Assembly: GCA_963556255.1 (NCBI GenBank)
Contig: OY744616.1
Span: forward strand, 1,115,610 to 1,179,609
Direction of reading: 5' to 3'
Length of the DNA: 64,000 bases
From: Allolobophora icterica
Taxonomy: Eukaryota > Annelida > Clitellata > Crassiclitellata > Lumbricidae
Shown here: positions 9,392-20,528 of the stretch, piece by piece
Layout of the letters: each line of letters starts with the position of its first letter
How positions within the stretch are numbered: position 1 is the stretch's first letter
The notes under the pieces: model-generated
What the model saw: the letters and a program-made list of their open reading frames with translations, nothing else
Told to the model about the DNA's origin: nothing
Databases searched by the model: none
Made by a program: the position numbers and the translations under genes

Positions 9392-10353
9392 AGTGCAGGA
9401 ATGGGTCGTAGGAACAAACTTCCATTCAGGCACAGTAGCTAGGTTCAGTTTAGGTTCTGGGCTCACCATACTGTATTTTAAACCAGAACAATATCTTCAT
9501 CATTGTACTCCAGTAACAAGATGGGCTCCATATTTATTCAAGTTTCCTCGTCCAGCAAAACCCTTAACCAACAAAGTGGGGGTGTACTGTACACTGTACA
9601 TGGTTTCCATAACAAAGCTGTGAGATCATGTCAGTGGTGGTACAGTGCCGTAAAACAATTCATCTGTTCGTTCATTCCATCCAGTTTCCTTTCTTACAAC
9701 AAGAAGCAACAACAGAACACTGTCTGGTGACAAGCCATGTTAATCATCCACCATACTGCCACACGATTTCATTCTAGCTAAATCAAAGTTAGCCTTTTAG
9801 ACATACTTTCAACAATGCAAATCCACAAAATATGGGTCCTGCAAGAACTTCAGGTCTCGACAGACCAGCCGGCAAATAAGATGATAACTTAGAAGGTGTC
9901 TGTATACAGTATAAACCCCTAAAGACTTCGTGACAGTCAACTCATGACAACCTACACATGACAATTGCAAGAACAACATGGTGGACACGACACCTTTAGC
10001 CAGAAACAAGACAAGATCCAGGTCAAGCATGTCTCTCTCATAAAATATCTCAGTCTTATCTTCAGATAACCCTATAACCCTATATGCACTTAAAACTAGC
10101 AACAACATGGACACTGTATATATGTAATGTAAGTGAATGTATGTATGTACATGTAAGTGTATGAAGACACTTAATATATTGCCTCTCAAGCACTTCACTA
10201 AAGTGCTCAAAGGCGCCACTATCCGACATTCAACCAAGTGAGTTTTAAAACGCAGACGAAAGCGACGGTGGGTGTGAACACACCGACCGCAGTCACACCG
10301 TATCTAAATAATAAACTACACGTGCAAGCGTCTCAGTTTCAGGAAAACCGATT

Positions 10354-12204
10354 CTACTGGTTCGACGATTCCTGAGTCGATGCAGATGGAGCCCCATCTG
10401 AAGTGAAAACGCTCTTCATTCCCAAGTCCGGACTGGGCTTCGTCTGTGCTGAGGGCGTCGTCACCATCACCAGCTTCGGTGTCTGTTGTCCGACGACCGC
10501 CGGAGACCCGGGCATGCTGCTCCCGGACGAGACGACCCGGATGAAAGCGGTTTGCGGTTGCGCTGGATTCGACACGGACTGAAACAGTGGAACGTTCGGT
10601 CGTGACTGTGATACGTACATCACTCTGGGTGATGCAACGTTCGACGCTGGGTTGGCCAGACCTATGACCGGAAGTCGGGTGCTCGTGATCGGACGGATTT
10701 GTTGGATCGGTTGAGAGGTAGAACTGTGTAGAACTACAGAGGGTGGTCTTGGCTGTGTCATCTGCATGATAGGTTTCTGAATGGATATCAAAGACGAAGA
10801 GGGCGTCGTGACCGCAGGCTGTCGCAGCTTCGTCACGGCCGAGTGCAGCGCGGGTCCCAGGTAGCCGTAATCGTTTTTGTAGTCGTCGAGATTGTCTGGT
10901 GACGCACGAACCGATTTCAGCACTGGAGGAAGGATCTTGAGCAACGCCTGTTTGATGTGTTCGGCCGCGTTTCGTTCGGTTGCGTTGAGCGATCCGATGC
11001 TGTTTCCGAGAGAATTATCCAGCGTGCTGGCCAGCCGGTCGGCCTCGAGCTTCACGTAGGGCAGAACGAAAAGCTTCACCGTTTCCGATCCGAGCTCACC
11101 AAGACCTACGATCGTGCCGTAGTGCGTCGAAAGCTGATTAAAGTTCTTCAAAAAGTGAGAGCTAAATATGTTTGTTATTCGTTCCTGAATGCTGTTGGTG
11201 ACCGTGTTGTATGACCGGCACAGCATACTGAGCTGTCGTGCTGCGAAGTCGCGCAACGCCCAGTGGTTGTCCGTGTCGGGTCGTTGGCAGAGCTGCTTGC
11301 TGATGGTACACGATGACAGCGCTGGAATAAGCAGGTGAAGACATTTCTCTAAGTAGACTGACGGATTCTCCATCAGGGCTTTTGTCATCCGCATCAGATA
11401 TATCAACAGCGCCAAATTGTTCTGGCCAACGTTGATCCTCACTCCCTCTAAGATGAACGTACACAGTCGAGGCACCAGCGGTGGCAGTCCCGGATCGGTG
11501 GCCAGGCTCGTTAAAGCCTCGGACCTTCTGATTTCGTCGGAGCCAACGCATGCGTCCGTTAATTCGATGTAGTAGTGCTGTTGCTCTAAACTCAACTCAT
11601 GTGTCGTAACTTCCTTCAACTTGACTTTCTCCGGCACTTTCAACGAATTCTTTCCCTTGTTCATAACGCCGGCCGGTTTCGCTCCGAGTTTGTTAACAGA
11701 CGCTTTAATCGACGGATCGAGAATCTCCTTCATCTGGAGATCCTTCGAGATCGACGGCGGGTTTTCCGGCACGGCTGGCTGAACGCCTTCGATACTCAAC
11801 CAGTGAGTCTTCAGGCTCACGTCGTTCGGAAGTTTTGCAAGAGGTGCGTTTATGAAGTCCTGCAGATCCATCTCTTTCTCCTCCGTAAAGTACACTTCTC
11901 TGCCTCCCCCGGCTGCATGGCGAAATGACGCCTGCTCCTGGGAATGAACTCCGTAGATTGGATCGTATCCTTTGCGCTTGAGCGCATAACAGAAGTCGTC
12001 AATGTTCATTCGTTTTCTTTTGCCATGCAGCTGAAATTTCTTCGCTTCTTGTACAACAGTCTTTAGTCGATACGTCACTTCGTCGGCTAAGTACTGTGCA
12101 GCGTCTTCGCTTAGTGCGTAACCTCTCGACTCGGATATTGCCTTCAACGAGTCTGAAGAAACTGAAGACGGGATCCTCGTCTTTTTCTCCTTCTCAGCCA
12201 TCAT
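10354..12204 (-). CDS. TAF6: TAF6, TFIID/SAGA subunit (copy 1, intronless)
   Basis: The 616-codon uninterrupted frame matches the animal TAF6 layout. Residues about 10-80 are the histone fold (IPSSVSSDSLKAISESRG ... MNIDDFCYALKRKGYDPIYG), which pairs with TAF9. Next comes the signature HAAGGGREVYFTEEKEMDL and HWLSIEGVQPAVPENPP. Residues about 200-440 form the HEAT-repeat domain (ELTDACVGSDE, LALLIYLMRMTKALMENP, DNHWALRDFAARQL). A Ser/Pro/Gln-rich tail follows. The product is a core subunit of TFIID in the nucleus. Start: MMAEKEKKTR, with ATGATG at 12204-12199; either Met could be used. The absence of introns suggests an old retrocopy or intron loss before duplication. This copy keeps the conserved DNHW motif and looks like the less diverged of the pair. 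Confidence 0.95.
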   Translation of the reverse strand: MMAEKEKKTRIPSSVSSDSLKAISESRGYALSEDAAQYLADEVTYRLKTVVQEAKKFQLHGKRKRMNIDDFCYALKRKGYDPIYGVHSQEQASFRHAAGGGREVYFTEEKEMDLQDFINAPLAKLPNDVSLKTHWLSIEGVQPAVPENPPSISKDLQMKEILDPSIKASVNKLGAKPAGVMNKGKNSLKVPEKVKLKEVTTHELSLEQQHYYIELTDACVGSDEIRRSEALTSLATDPGLPPLVPRLCTFILEGVRINVGQNNLALLIYLMRMTKALMENPSVYLEKCLHLLIPALSSCTISKQLCQRPDTDNHWALRDFAARQLSMLCRSYNTVTNSIQERITNIFSSHFLKNFNQLSTHYGTIVGLGELGSETVKLFVLPYVKLEADRLASTLDNSLGNSIGSLNATERNAAEHIKQALLKILPPVLKSVRASPDNLDDYKNDYGYLGPALHSAVTKLRQPAVTTPSSSLISIQKPIMQMTQPRPPSVVLHSSTSQPIQQIRPITSTRLPVIGLANPASNVASPRVMYVSQSRPNVPLFQSVSNPAQPQTAFIRVVSSGSSMPGSPAVVGQQTPKLVMVTTPSAQTKPSPDLGMKSVFTSDGAPSASTQESSNQ

Positions 12205-13540
12205 TGAAGTTCACACCCAACGTTGTTGAACGATTTGAATGCGCTCAACTAAAATTACAAAACACATATATGATACAATGACTAAACAGAAATGGCTCAC
12301 AGAAAAAGCTGATTTGATTAGCTGCTTTCTTAAATTGTTACCTATATTTAAAATAAAAACCTCTTATTTTAGCTACAATTTTTCTGGTGCTTTGTAGAAA
12401 AGTAGTGCTTGGATATATAGAATAAGTAATATTTTAATATAACTTACACAAGATTGCAAGTTCACACAAAATTGGCTGAAACTGAAAAGTCCATGAAATG
12501 TTTAGAATAAAAAACACAAAATGTGTCTCATCTCCCTGTAGCAGGATGGACAGAAGGTTCTGCCAAACCTCAAAATACACAAGAAATATTAAAATGGGTA
12601 GAAATTTTTAACTTAATTTTTAATAAATTTATGGTAGTTTGTGGTGGCCCTGCTTCTAAATAACGTGGTCAGTCAATGGCTAAGAACGCTGCATGCTACC
12701 GAGTTTAACATCTTAAGGCAACAAGGGCCGTTTACGTCGACAGAAATTATTCTGGCTCCTTTTGAAATACCATCGAATACATTTAGAATTAATAATCAGT
12801 AAGTAATAGAATAAAATAGCAGGGCATTCCCTACAGACGATTGGAGAAGATGCGTTTGCTCGAAGTGCATGGGAACGACTAAGCAAGTGTTTTCTTTTTG
12901 CACGCTCTTTCATTTGGCCAGCCATAGACTGCTTGCCCTGTCGCTAACAGCATCAGCATTTTTAAAAACTGCCCCTAGCCTGCATTACTACATATTTTAT
13001 TCAGTACCAGGATCTTGCTCAAAAAGATTCAAAGGCAGACGATTTCATAATTCCCCGAAATTACTCAATTCGAAATTAATTTAGCGAATAACTTAGCGAA
13101 TATGGTTAGCGAATAACCACTACATCAGCAAACCATCCGCCATTGAACGTTAACGAATTACAAGTGCATAGATGCAACTTTTCTGAAAATGAAAATAAGT
13201 AAGTCGTGTAGCTTTCGCATTACACGATAAAGAAATTATAACCAGTTATAAGTCAGTTATTCTAAATAATTATTTAGTACAATAACTAACACGGTAGAGG
13301 AATGGGGTCAACGTAAAATTTTTGATCGAAACCAGATCCTTCAAAAGTGATGAATATGTAAAAAAAGAATAAAATCTTGAAAATATATTTTTTCCAAAAT
13401 AATATTCGAAATCCAGAAATGTCGTGTTATCTAATACCTAACATTTAATTTAAGTGGATCCGGGACACAACAATTACTTTTATTTTCGAGATTTTGGTGT
13501 TCACTTAGAAAATAGGTTAGGGTTCTGGTAGAAATTAAAT
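12205..13540. other. TAF6 copy 1 upstream region
   Basis: No gene is seen. It aligns closely with 17536-18960 upstream of copy 2 (for example TTGTTACCTATATTTAAAAT and GATGGACAGAAGGTTCTG), so the putative promoter was duplicated with the gene. I could not identify a core promoter. The LINE-tail relic that is clear at 18195-18330 is partly deleted here (12840-12900). Confidence 0.55.
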
Positions 13541-14234
13541 TTCCGGGATTGGAGCACAGTATAAATAATTACTTATACTGTGATTGGAGCTTCGTCGATT
13601 TGCTACACATCGTAATCGTAATCTCAAAACTTCTAAAGCGTCACTTGAAGGCCAAGCGCAGGGCACCAGCCTATTCACCAGTGCTACGTCAAATCAGAGG
13701 GGTTCCAGATAGTAATCCAAAAGAGGTCCGAGTCCAGTTTCCAGAAGGCCAAACCAAATCAGAGGGGTTTTCCAGAATGTAGTTCAAAAGAGGTCCAAGT
13801 CCGATTTCCAGTGTACCAGATCAGGAAACTGAAAATAAGCAGGGTCGAGGCTGTACGTTCGCTATAGAACAACGTGTACATTTACGTTTATTTAAATTTA
13901 CATCGGTATCTAACAGATCTAAAGGTTCTGTTATGGCAGTTAAAATATAAAAAAATAGTGACCATTTTGACTAATTATACGAAGCTGTATAGGTCTTCAT
14001 CGTCTTCAGAATAGATTAGAATCATTAGATTAGAATTAAACCGGGATACAGTAAACTTGCTTTTCACAGATAGATTACCAAGCTAGTCTTCTTACTTATT
14101 ATGTTGAATGTAAAAAATTAGAAAGTGAAAAATGAAAAATAATGACAACATGTTGACCTTTTTTGAGCAGATCAGTTCAAAACTCTTTTCACCAGATCAG
14201 TTCGTGCCCCCCCCCCACCTGTGGAACAAGATCG
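13541..14234. other. Repeat-rich spacer between the duplication units
   Basis: 13605-13700 is a family C dispersed repeat copy (CTTCTAAAGCG, CAAGCGCAGGGCACCAG). 13730-13800 has a tandem of the words AAATCAGAGGGGTT and AAAAGAGGTCC. 13850-14150 matches 19030-19355. 14150-14235 is unique spacer with the word AGATCAGTTC repeated and a C-run. No gene. Confidence 0.5.
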
Positions 14235-15684
14235 CCGCCAGTGGTCTATAGCGACGCCACTGATCGAGTTCCTTAAACCCACAGACTTCGTCTGTGCGGT
14301 ATAAACCTAAGGGCCAGTAAGGGGCCATCCATTTGGTGTGTATGCATGGAGGGGATGGGGTAACCCGCTTGCGTATGGTACATTGATAATGTATGAACGT
14401 ATAGGTGGGGGACCTATAATTTGTCTATATTGGCCTTCAAATTGATTGGCATTCAAATGAGCCACAGTTCAGTCCTTGCAGCTATCAGACATACATACTA
14501 CCGAGAGAAGTACGGCTGCGAGAGGTGTGACTTGTATATGCCACCTCTGACAGCCATTATTAAATGGCGTGGCACCCATTCAAAATGGCAACGGTGAAGA
14601 ATGTCACCCATGAAATTCATTGAAAATATAGTGTAGAGACCATAGGTCGGTGTTGCACGGACCTCAGTGGCGTAGCATACACTCAGGGTGGACTACAGGC
14701 GATATGCTGTAGGTAGTGCAGGAATGGGTCATAGGAACTTACTTCCATTCAGGTAGCTATGAGCTAGGCCTATTTTAAGTTCTGGGCTCACCATACTGTA
14801 TTTTAAACCAGACCAATATATATTCATCCTTACAGACCAATATCTTCATCATTGTACTTCAGTAACAAGATGGGTTCCATACTTATTCAACAGTTTTCCT
14901 CCACCAGCAACGTGGGGCATATATGACAAGCAGTGCAACTGCCTTCCATAAGAAAAGCTGAGATGATGCCAGTGGTGGCATTGTGCCGTTAAACAACTCG
15001 TCTGTTCGTTCATTCCATCCAGTATCCTTTCTTACAAGAATCAATAACGGAACACTGTCTGGTGATAAGCCATGTTAATCATCCACTATACTGCCACACG
15101 ATTTCATTCTAGCTAAATCAGAGTTAGCCATTAAAGACATGACTTTTAACAATGCACATCCACAAAACATGGGTTCTGCAAGAAGTTCAGGTCTGGACAG
15201 AACAGCCGGCAAATAAGATGAAAACTTAGAAGGTGTCTGTATACAGTATAAACCCTCAAAGACTTTGTGACGGTCAACTCATGACAACCTACACATTTTT
15301 TATTGCAAGAACAACATTGTCCATGGCACCTCTAGCCAGAAACAAGACAAGATCCAGCACATCTATCTAATAAAATATCTCAGTCTTATTTTTATCAGAT
15401 AACCCTATATATGCATTTAAACTAGTAACAACATGGACACTGTATGTATGTAATGTATGTAAGTGAATGTATGTATGTACACGTAAGTGTATGAAGACAC
15501 TTAATATATTGCCTCTCAAGCACCTCACAAAAGTGCTCAAAGGCACCACTACCTGACCAATCAACCAAGTGAGTTTTAAAACGCAGACGAAAGCGACGCT
15601 GGGAGTGTACACATCGACTGCAGTCACACCTAATCTAAATACCAAAATACAAGTGCAAACGTCTCAGTTTCAAGAAAACCGATT

Positions 15685-17535
15685 CTACTGGTTCGACGAT
15701 TCCTGAGTTGAAGCAGATGGAGCCCCATCCACAGTAAACACACTCTTCATTCCCAAGTCCGGACCCGTCTTCGCCTGCGCCGAGGGCGTTGTCACCATCA
15801 CGAGCTTTGGCGTCTGTTGTCCGACGACTGCCGGAGACCCAGGCATGCTGCTCCCGGACGAGACGACCCGAATGAAAGCGGTCTGCGGTTGCGCCGGATT
15901 CGACACGGACTGAAAGAGCGGAACGTTCGATCGCGTCTGCGATACGTACATCACTCTGGGTGACGCTACGTTCGACGCTGGGTTGGCCAGGCCGATGACG
16001 GGAAGCCTGGTGCTTGTGATCGGACGGATCTGTTGGATCGGTTGAGAGGTAGAACTGTGTAGAACTACAGAGGGCGGTCGCGGTTGTGTCATCTGCATGA
16101 TAGGTTTCTGAATGGATATCAAGGATGAAGAGGGCGTCGTGACCGCAGGCTGTCGCAGTTTCGTCACGGCCGAGTGCAGCGCGGGTCCCAGGTAGCCGTA
16201 ATCGTTTTTGTAGTCGTCGAGATTGTCTGGTGATGCACGAACCGACTTCAGCACGGGAGGAAGGATCTTGAGCAGTGCCTGTTTGATGGGTTCGGCCGCG
16301 TTTCGTTCGGTCGCGTTGAGCGATCCGATGCTGTTTCCCAGAGAATTATCGAGCGTGCTGGCCAGCCGGTCGGCCTCGAGCTTCACGTAGGGCAGGACGA
16401 AAAGCTTCACCGTTTCCGATCCTAGCTCACCGAGACCAACGATCGTTCCGTAGTGCGTCGAAAGCTGATTAAAGTTCTTCAAAAAGTGAGAGCTAAATAT
16501 GTTTGTTATTCGTTCCTGAATGCTGTTGGTGACCGTGTTGTATGACCGGCACAGCATACTGAGCTGTCGTGCCGCGAAGTCGCGCAGCGCCCAGTGTTTG
16601 CCCGTGTCGGGTCGTTGGCAGAGCTGCTTGCTGATGGTACACGACAACAACGCTGGAATGAGCAAGTGCAGACACTTCTCTAAGTAGACCGACGGATTCT
16701 CCATCAGGGCTTTTGTCATCCGCATCAGATAGATCAACAGCACCAAATTGTTCTGGCCAACGTTGATCCTCACTCCCTCTAAGATGAACGTACACAGTCG
16801 AGGCACCAGCGGTGGCAGTCCCGGATCGGTGGCCAGACTCGTTAAAGCCTCAGATCTTCTGATTTCGTCGGAGCCAACGCACGCGTCCGTTAATTCGATG
16901 TAGTAGTGCTGCTGCTCTAAGCTCAACTCATGCGTCGTAACTTCCTTCAACTTGACTTTCTCCGGCACTTTCAACGACGTCTTTCCCTTGGTCATACCAC
17001 CGGCCGGTTTCGCTCCGAGTTTGTTGACGGACGCTTTTATCGACGGATCGAGAATCTCCTTCATCTGGAGATCTTTGGAGATCGACGGCGGGTTTTCCGG
17101 CACGGCCGGCTGTACGCCTTCGATGCTCAGCCAGTGAGTCTTCAAGCTCACGTCGTTCGGAAGTTTTGCGAGAGGCGCGTTTATGAAGTCCTGCAAATCC
17201 ATCTCCTTCTCCTCCGTAAAGTACACTTCTCTACCTCCTCCGGCTGCGTGGCGGAACGACGCCTGCTCCTGGGAATGAACTCCGTAGATCGGGTCGTAAC
17301 CTTTGCACTTGAGCGCATAACAGAAGTCGTCAATGTTCATTCGTTTCCGTTTGCCGTGCAGCTGAAATTTCTTCGCTTCTTGTACAACGGTCTTCAGTCG
17401 ATACGTCACTTCGTTGGCTAAGTACTGCGCAGCGTCTTCGCTTAGCGCGTAACCTCTCGACTCGGATATGGCCTTCAACGAATCTGAAGAAACCGAAGAT
17501 GGGATCCTCATCTTTTTCTCCTTCTCAGCCATCAT
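15685..17535 (-). CDS. TAF6: TAF6, TFIID/SAGA subunit (copy 2, intronless)
   Basis: This 616-codon frame is collinear with copy 1, with no frameshift or stop and about 17 amino-acid differences counted by eye (about 97% identity). All TAF6 blocks are present: N-terminal histone fold, GGGREVYFTEEKE signature, HEAT domain and a Ser/Pro/Gln-rich tail. Some differences fall at conserved places: DNHWALRDF in copy 1 is GKHWALRDF here, LKRKGYDP is LKCKGYDP, and ADEVTYR is ANEVTYR. That suggests relaxed or altered constraint, though the open frame argues against an old pseudogene. Upstream and downstream sequence was duplicated too, so the copy probably has its own promoter. The start is MMAEKEKKMR. 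Confidence 0.93.
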   Translation of the reverse strand: MMAEKEKKMRIPSSVSSDSLKAISESRGYALSEDAAQYLANEVTYRLKTVVQEAKKFQLHGKRKRMNIDDFCYALKCKGYDPIYGVHSQEQASFRHAAGGGREVYFTEEKEMDLQDFINAPLAKLPNDVSLKTHWLSIEGVQPAVPENPPSISKDLQMKEILDPSIKASVNKLGAKPAGGMTKGKTSLKVPEKVKLKEVTTHELSLEQQHYYIELTDACVGSDEIRRSEALTSLATDPGLPPLVPRLCTFILEGVRINVGQNNLVLLIYLMRMTKALMENPSVYLEKCLHLLIPALLSCTISKQLCQRPDTGKHWALRDFAARQLSMLCRSYNTVTNSIQERITNIFSSHFLKNFNQLSTHYGTIVGLGELGSETVKLFVLPYVKLEADRLASTLDNSLGNSIGSLNATERNAAEPIKQALLKILPPVLKSVRASPDNLDDYKNDYGYLGPALHSAVTKLRQPAVTTPSSSLISIQKPIMQMTQPRPPSVVLHSSTSQPIQQIRPITSTRLPVIGLANPASNVASPRVMYVSQTRSNVPLFQSVSNPAQPQTAFIRVVSSGSSMPGSPAVVGQQTPKLVMVTTPSAQAKTGPDLGMKSVFTVDGAPSASTQESSNQ

Positions 17536-20528
17536 TGAAGTTCACACCTAACGTTGTTGTACGATTCGAATGCACTCAACTAAAATTACAAAACACATAT
17601 ATTTGATACAATGACTAACAGAAATTGCTTACAAAAAAGCTGATTTTGATAAGCAGCTTTCTTAAATTGTTACCTATATTTAAAATAAAAACCTCTTATT
17701 TTAGCTACAATTTTTCTGGTGCTTTGTAGAAAAGTAGTGCTTGGATATAGAATCAGTCATATTTTAATATAACTAATACATGATTGTAAGTTCACCCAAA
17801 ATTGGCTGAAACTGAAAAGTCCATGAAATGTTTAGAATAAAAAACACAAAATGTGTCTCATCTTCCTGTAGCAGGATGGACAGAAGGTTCTGTCAAACCT
17901 CAAAATACACAAGAAATATTAAATTGGGTAGAAATTTGTAAATTAATTTTTGATAAATTTATGGTAGTTTGTGGTGGCCCTGCTTCTAAATAACGTGGCC
18001 AGTCAAAGTCTAAGTGAGAAAGTAGAGGACTGCATGCTACTGAGTTTAACAACATCTTAAGGCAACAAGGGCCGTTTACGTCGACAGAAATTATTCTGGC
18101 ATATTACAGCTCCTTTTGAAGTACCATCGAATACATTTAGAATTAATAATCAATAAGTAACAGAGTAAAATAACAGGGCACGCCCTACAGGATTTTTCTG
18201 CACTACCAAGCATTTTAGTGCCGCGACGACTTTAGGTGCTTGGAGATATCGTGGGACAGGTCCGAAGACTGGCGATGGACAGAGACGAATGGAGAAGATG
18301 CGTTGCCAGAAGTGCATGGGAACAACTAAGTAAGTGTTTTCTTTTTGCACGCTCTTTCATTTGGCCAGCCATAGACTGCTTGCCCTGTCGCAAACACCAT
18401 CAGCATTTAAAAACAGCCCCTAGCCTGCATTACTACATATTTTACTCAGTACCAGGATCTTGCTCAGAAAGATTCAAAGGCAGACGGTTTCATAATTCCC
18501 TGAAATTAATTAATTCGAAATATTAATTTAGTGAAAAACCATTACATCTGCAAAACCATCCGCCATTGAACGTAAACGAATTGCATAATAGAGATGCCAC
18601 TTTTCCGAAATGAAAATAAGTAAGTCGTGTAGTTTTCGCATGACACGACAAACAAAGAAATTATTAACCATTTATAAGCCAATTATTCTGAGTATTTAGT
18701 ACAATAACTAACATGGTAGAGGAATCGAGTCAGCAAAATATTTTCGATAGAAAAATCAGATCCTTAAAAAGTGATAAATATGTAAAAAGAACAAAATCTT
18801 GGAAATTTCTTCTAAGATCTTCAAAATCCCGAGTTATATATGCAGTATTACCTGATATATCATTTCCGTGCCATCCGGAACACAACAGCTAGGTTTATTT
18901 TCGAGATTTTGGTGTTAACTTGGGAAATAGATTGGGGGATCTGGTGGAAATTAAATTTCGGGGATTGAGGCTTCATGGATTTGCTATACGCACCCCACAT
19001 AAACTGAAAATGAGCAGGGTCAAGGCTGTACTTTCGCTATGGAACAACGTTGTACATTTACATTTATTTAAATTTACATCGGTATCTAATAGAGCTGAAG
19101 AGCCTAAGGAATAGCATGGTTAAACCACAGTAAATATACCCTATTTGGTTAAACCAGTTAAAATGTAACAATGAATGACCATTATGAGTAAGTATTTTAA
19201 CGAAGCTGCATAGGTCTTCAGAATAGATTAGATGAGAATGAAACCGCAATACAGTAAACTTGCTTTTTCACTGACAGGTTACCAAGCAGGTCTTCTTACT
19301 TATTATATTGAATTTAAGAAATAAAAAATGGAAAATGAAGAATAATGCCAAATTGTTTTCGTGGCATAAAACATCACGGGGAACGTGCGAAAACACTTTG
19401 TTTTGAAGACGTCTGTGAAGATCCTGAGCTTGTTTGGGCTTGGTGAACATAAGCCTCGTTTCGTTTTCTTACGAAGTAATCATTCACTTTTTATGGTTTA
19501 TGTTTATTTGTTAACAACGTGCATAAAATTACTATAAACTTAATCGACTTAAACCTATCTGTAAGGCTGGATTTTATGATGTTTATGTGATTCAACGCCT
19601 CCGTTTCAGCCTTGACCTAATGTGTACTTTGGGTTGTACGATTTTGAACGGTAGAAAGTTGAGCAGAGCATTTTCCCGCTTTTACGTGAATTTAACCTGG
19701 ATTGGAATCGCACATTTTGCCAAATTCTTAGCAGGGTAAAATTTCAATTTCAGCTTTTTGCGAAACCGAAATTTCTTTTGCAATATGGGTGGGGCGGTCA
19801 TATAAAATTTTTTGACAGAAATTGAGTGCTACAGGCTGCACGCGGCGCTTGTCCAGTAAATAAGTAAGTAATGGGTCGTCGACATGCGGAGCGCCATAAG
19901 AACTAGTCATGAGTGTCAAATTAATCAAGTAACGTTTTCTCGAACATTCGTACATGTATCACAGAAACTTACTCGACTTAATAATTTATTTAACCTGTAA
20001 AAGTAGTTTAAAAACCTGTGTGTCACTGGTACAAAGTGATGGCATTTAAAGTTGATCAGTTAGTGGCTTCAAGCATTAGAAGCTGATATTTTACTCACAA
20101 CAGCTCTGCCTTTTATAACCGTGCAGTTTTGAATGGCTGACAGAAGCTAAAAGTGTGTTTAAAATATGGTTTATCAATGCCATTTATGTACTTAGTTATT
20201 TATTACAACACCATTTGAAGGTGCTGATGATCTGAGAAGCACTAGTGCCAGTCCCAAGCCTGAGTAAAGGAGGAGGGTAATACAGATTGTCTTTGCCATG
20301 ACTCAGCATTATTAAATAACTAGCCAAACCACTAATGCCGTTTTCAAGTGGTGCCAGTCCCAAGTCTGGGTAAAGGAAGAGGGTGATGCTAATCGTCTTT
20401 TTATAACACAGTGGTTCAACTGTAACTAACCAAAGCTGATGATCTAAAATCTCAGACATGCCATGTAATTTTTGAAATTATGATTTGTTAAGGCTTGAAT
20501 CGGTGTATTTCACAATCTACGGTCAAAG
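17536..20528. other. Region between TAF6 copy 2 and CARHSP1 gene
   Basis: Up to 19355 this is the duplicated TAF6 upstream region. 19356-20528 is AT-rich single-copy-looking sequence holding the presumed promoter and 5' UTR of the plus-strand cold-shock gene. The only repeat noted is the phrase AGTGCCAGTCCCAAG(C/T)CTG(A/G)GTAAAGGA at 20245 and 20343. No gene is seen. Confidence 0.45.
18195..18330 (+). pseudogene. LINE polymerase C-terminal relic
   Basis: One plus frame reads LGDIVGQVRRLAMDRDEW then RRCVARSAWEQL. This matches the usual extreme C-terminus of several non-LTR polymerases ('...A.DR..WR..V...'). Upstream it is interrupted by stops. It is a short relic within the duplicated block; copy 1 keeps only part of it (12840-12900). 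Confidence 0.45.

Larger units (their letters stand above)
5050..14150. repeat. Left unit of tandem segmental duplication (TAF6 copy 1)
   Basis: By eye this unit aligns with about 14235-19355. Shared landmarks include GCCACTGATCGAG (5070 and 14257), the ATTTGTCTA...TTCAAATTGATTGGC block (6730 and 14418), GGCGTGGCACCCATTC (7355 and 14568), the whole TAF6 region, and a 3' block ending ACTTGCTTTTCAC...CTTCTTACTTATTAT (14055 and 19258). The left unit is longer because it carries a LINE (5129-6682), a hAT element (8078-9391), a hAT MITE (7766-7961) and about 0.5 kb of further sequence absent from the right unit. Confidence 0.85.
14235..19355. repeat. Right unit of tandem segmental duplication (TAF6 copy 2)
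   Basis: Homologous by eye to 5050-14150, in the same orientation. It preserves empty target sites for the LINE (TGATAATGTA once, 14384-14393) and for the 1.3-kb hAT (AGTGCAGG once, 14715-14722), so it represents the pre-insertion arrangement. Homology stops near 19355, where the sequence turns to CCAAATTGTTTTCGTGGC. Confidence 0.85.

Noticed and set aside
9809..10237. 142-codon minus-strand frame downstream of TAF6 copy 1
   Set aside because: The aligned region of the right unit (15120-15545) does not keep the frame; His/Tyr/Ile stretch derives from a TGTATG repeat.
11162..11551. Frames overlapping TAF6 on both strands (also 16493-17421)
   Set aside because: Shadows of the TAF6 reading frame.
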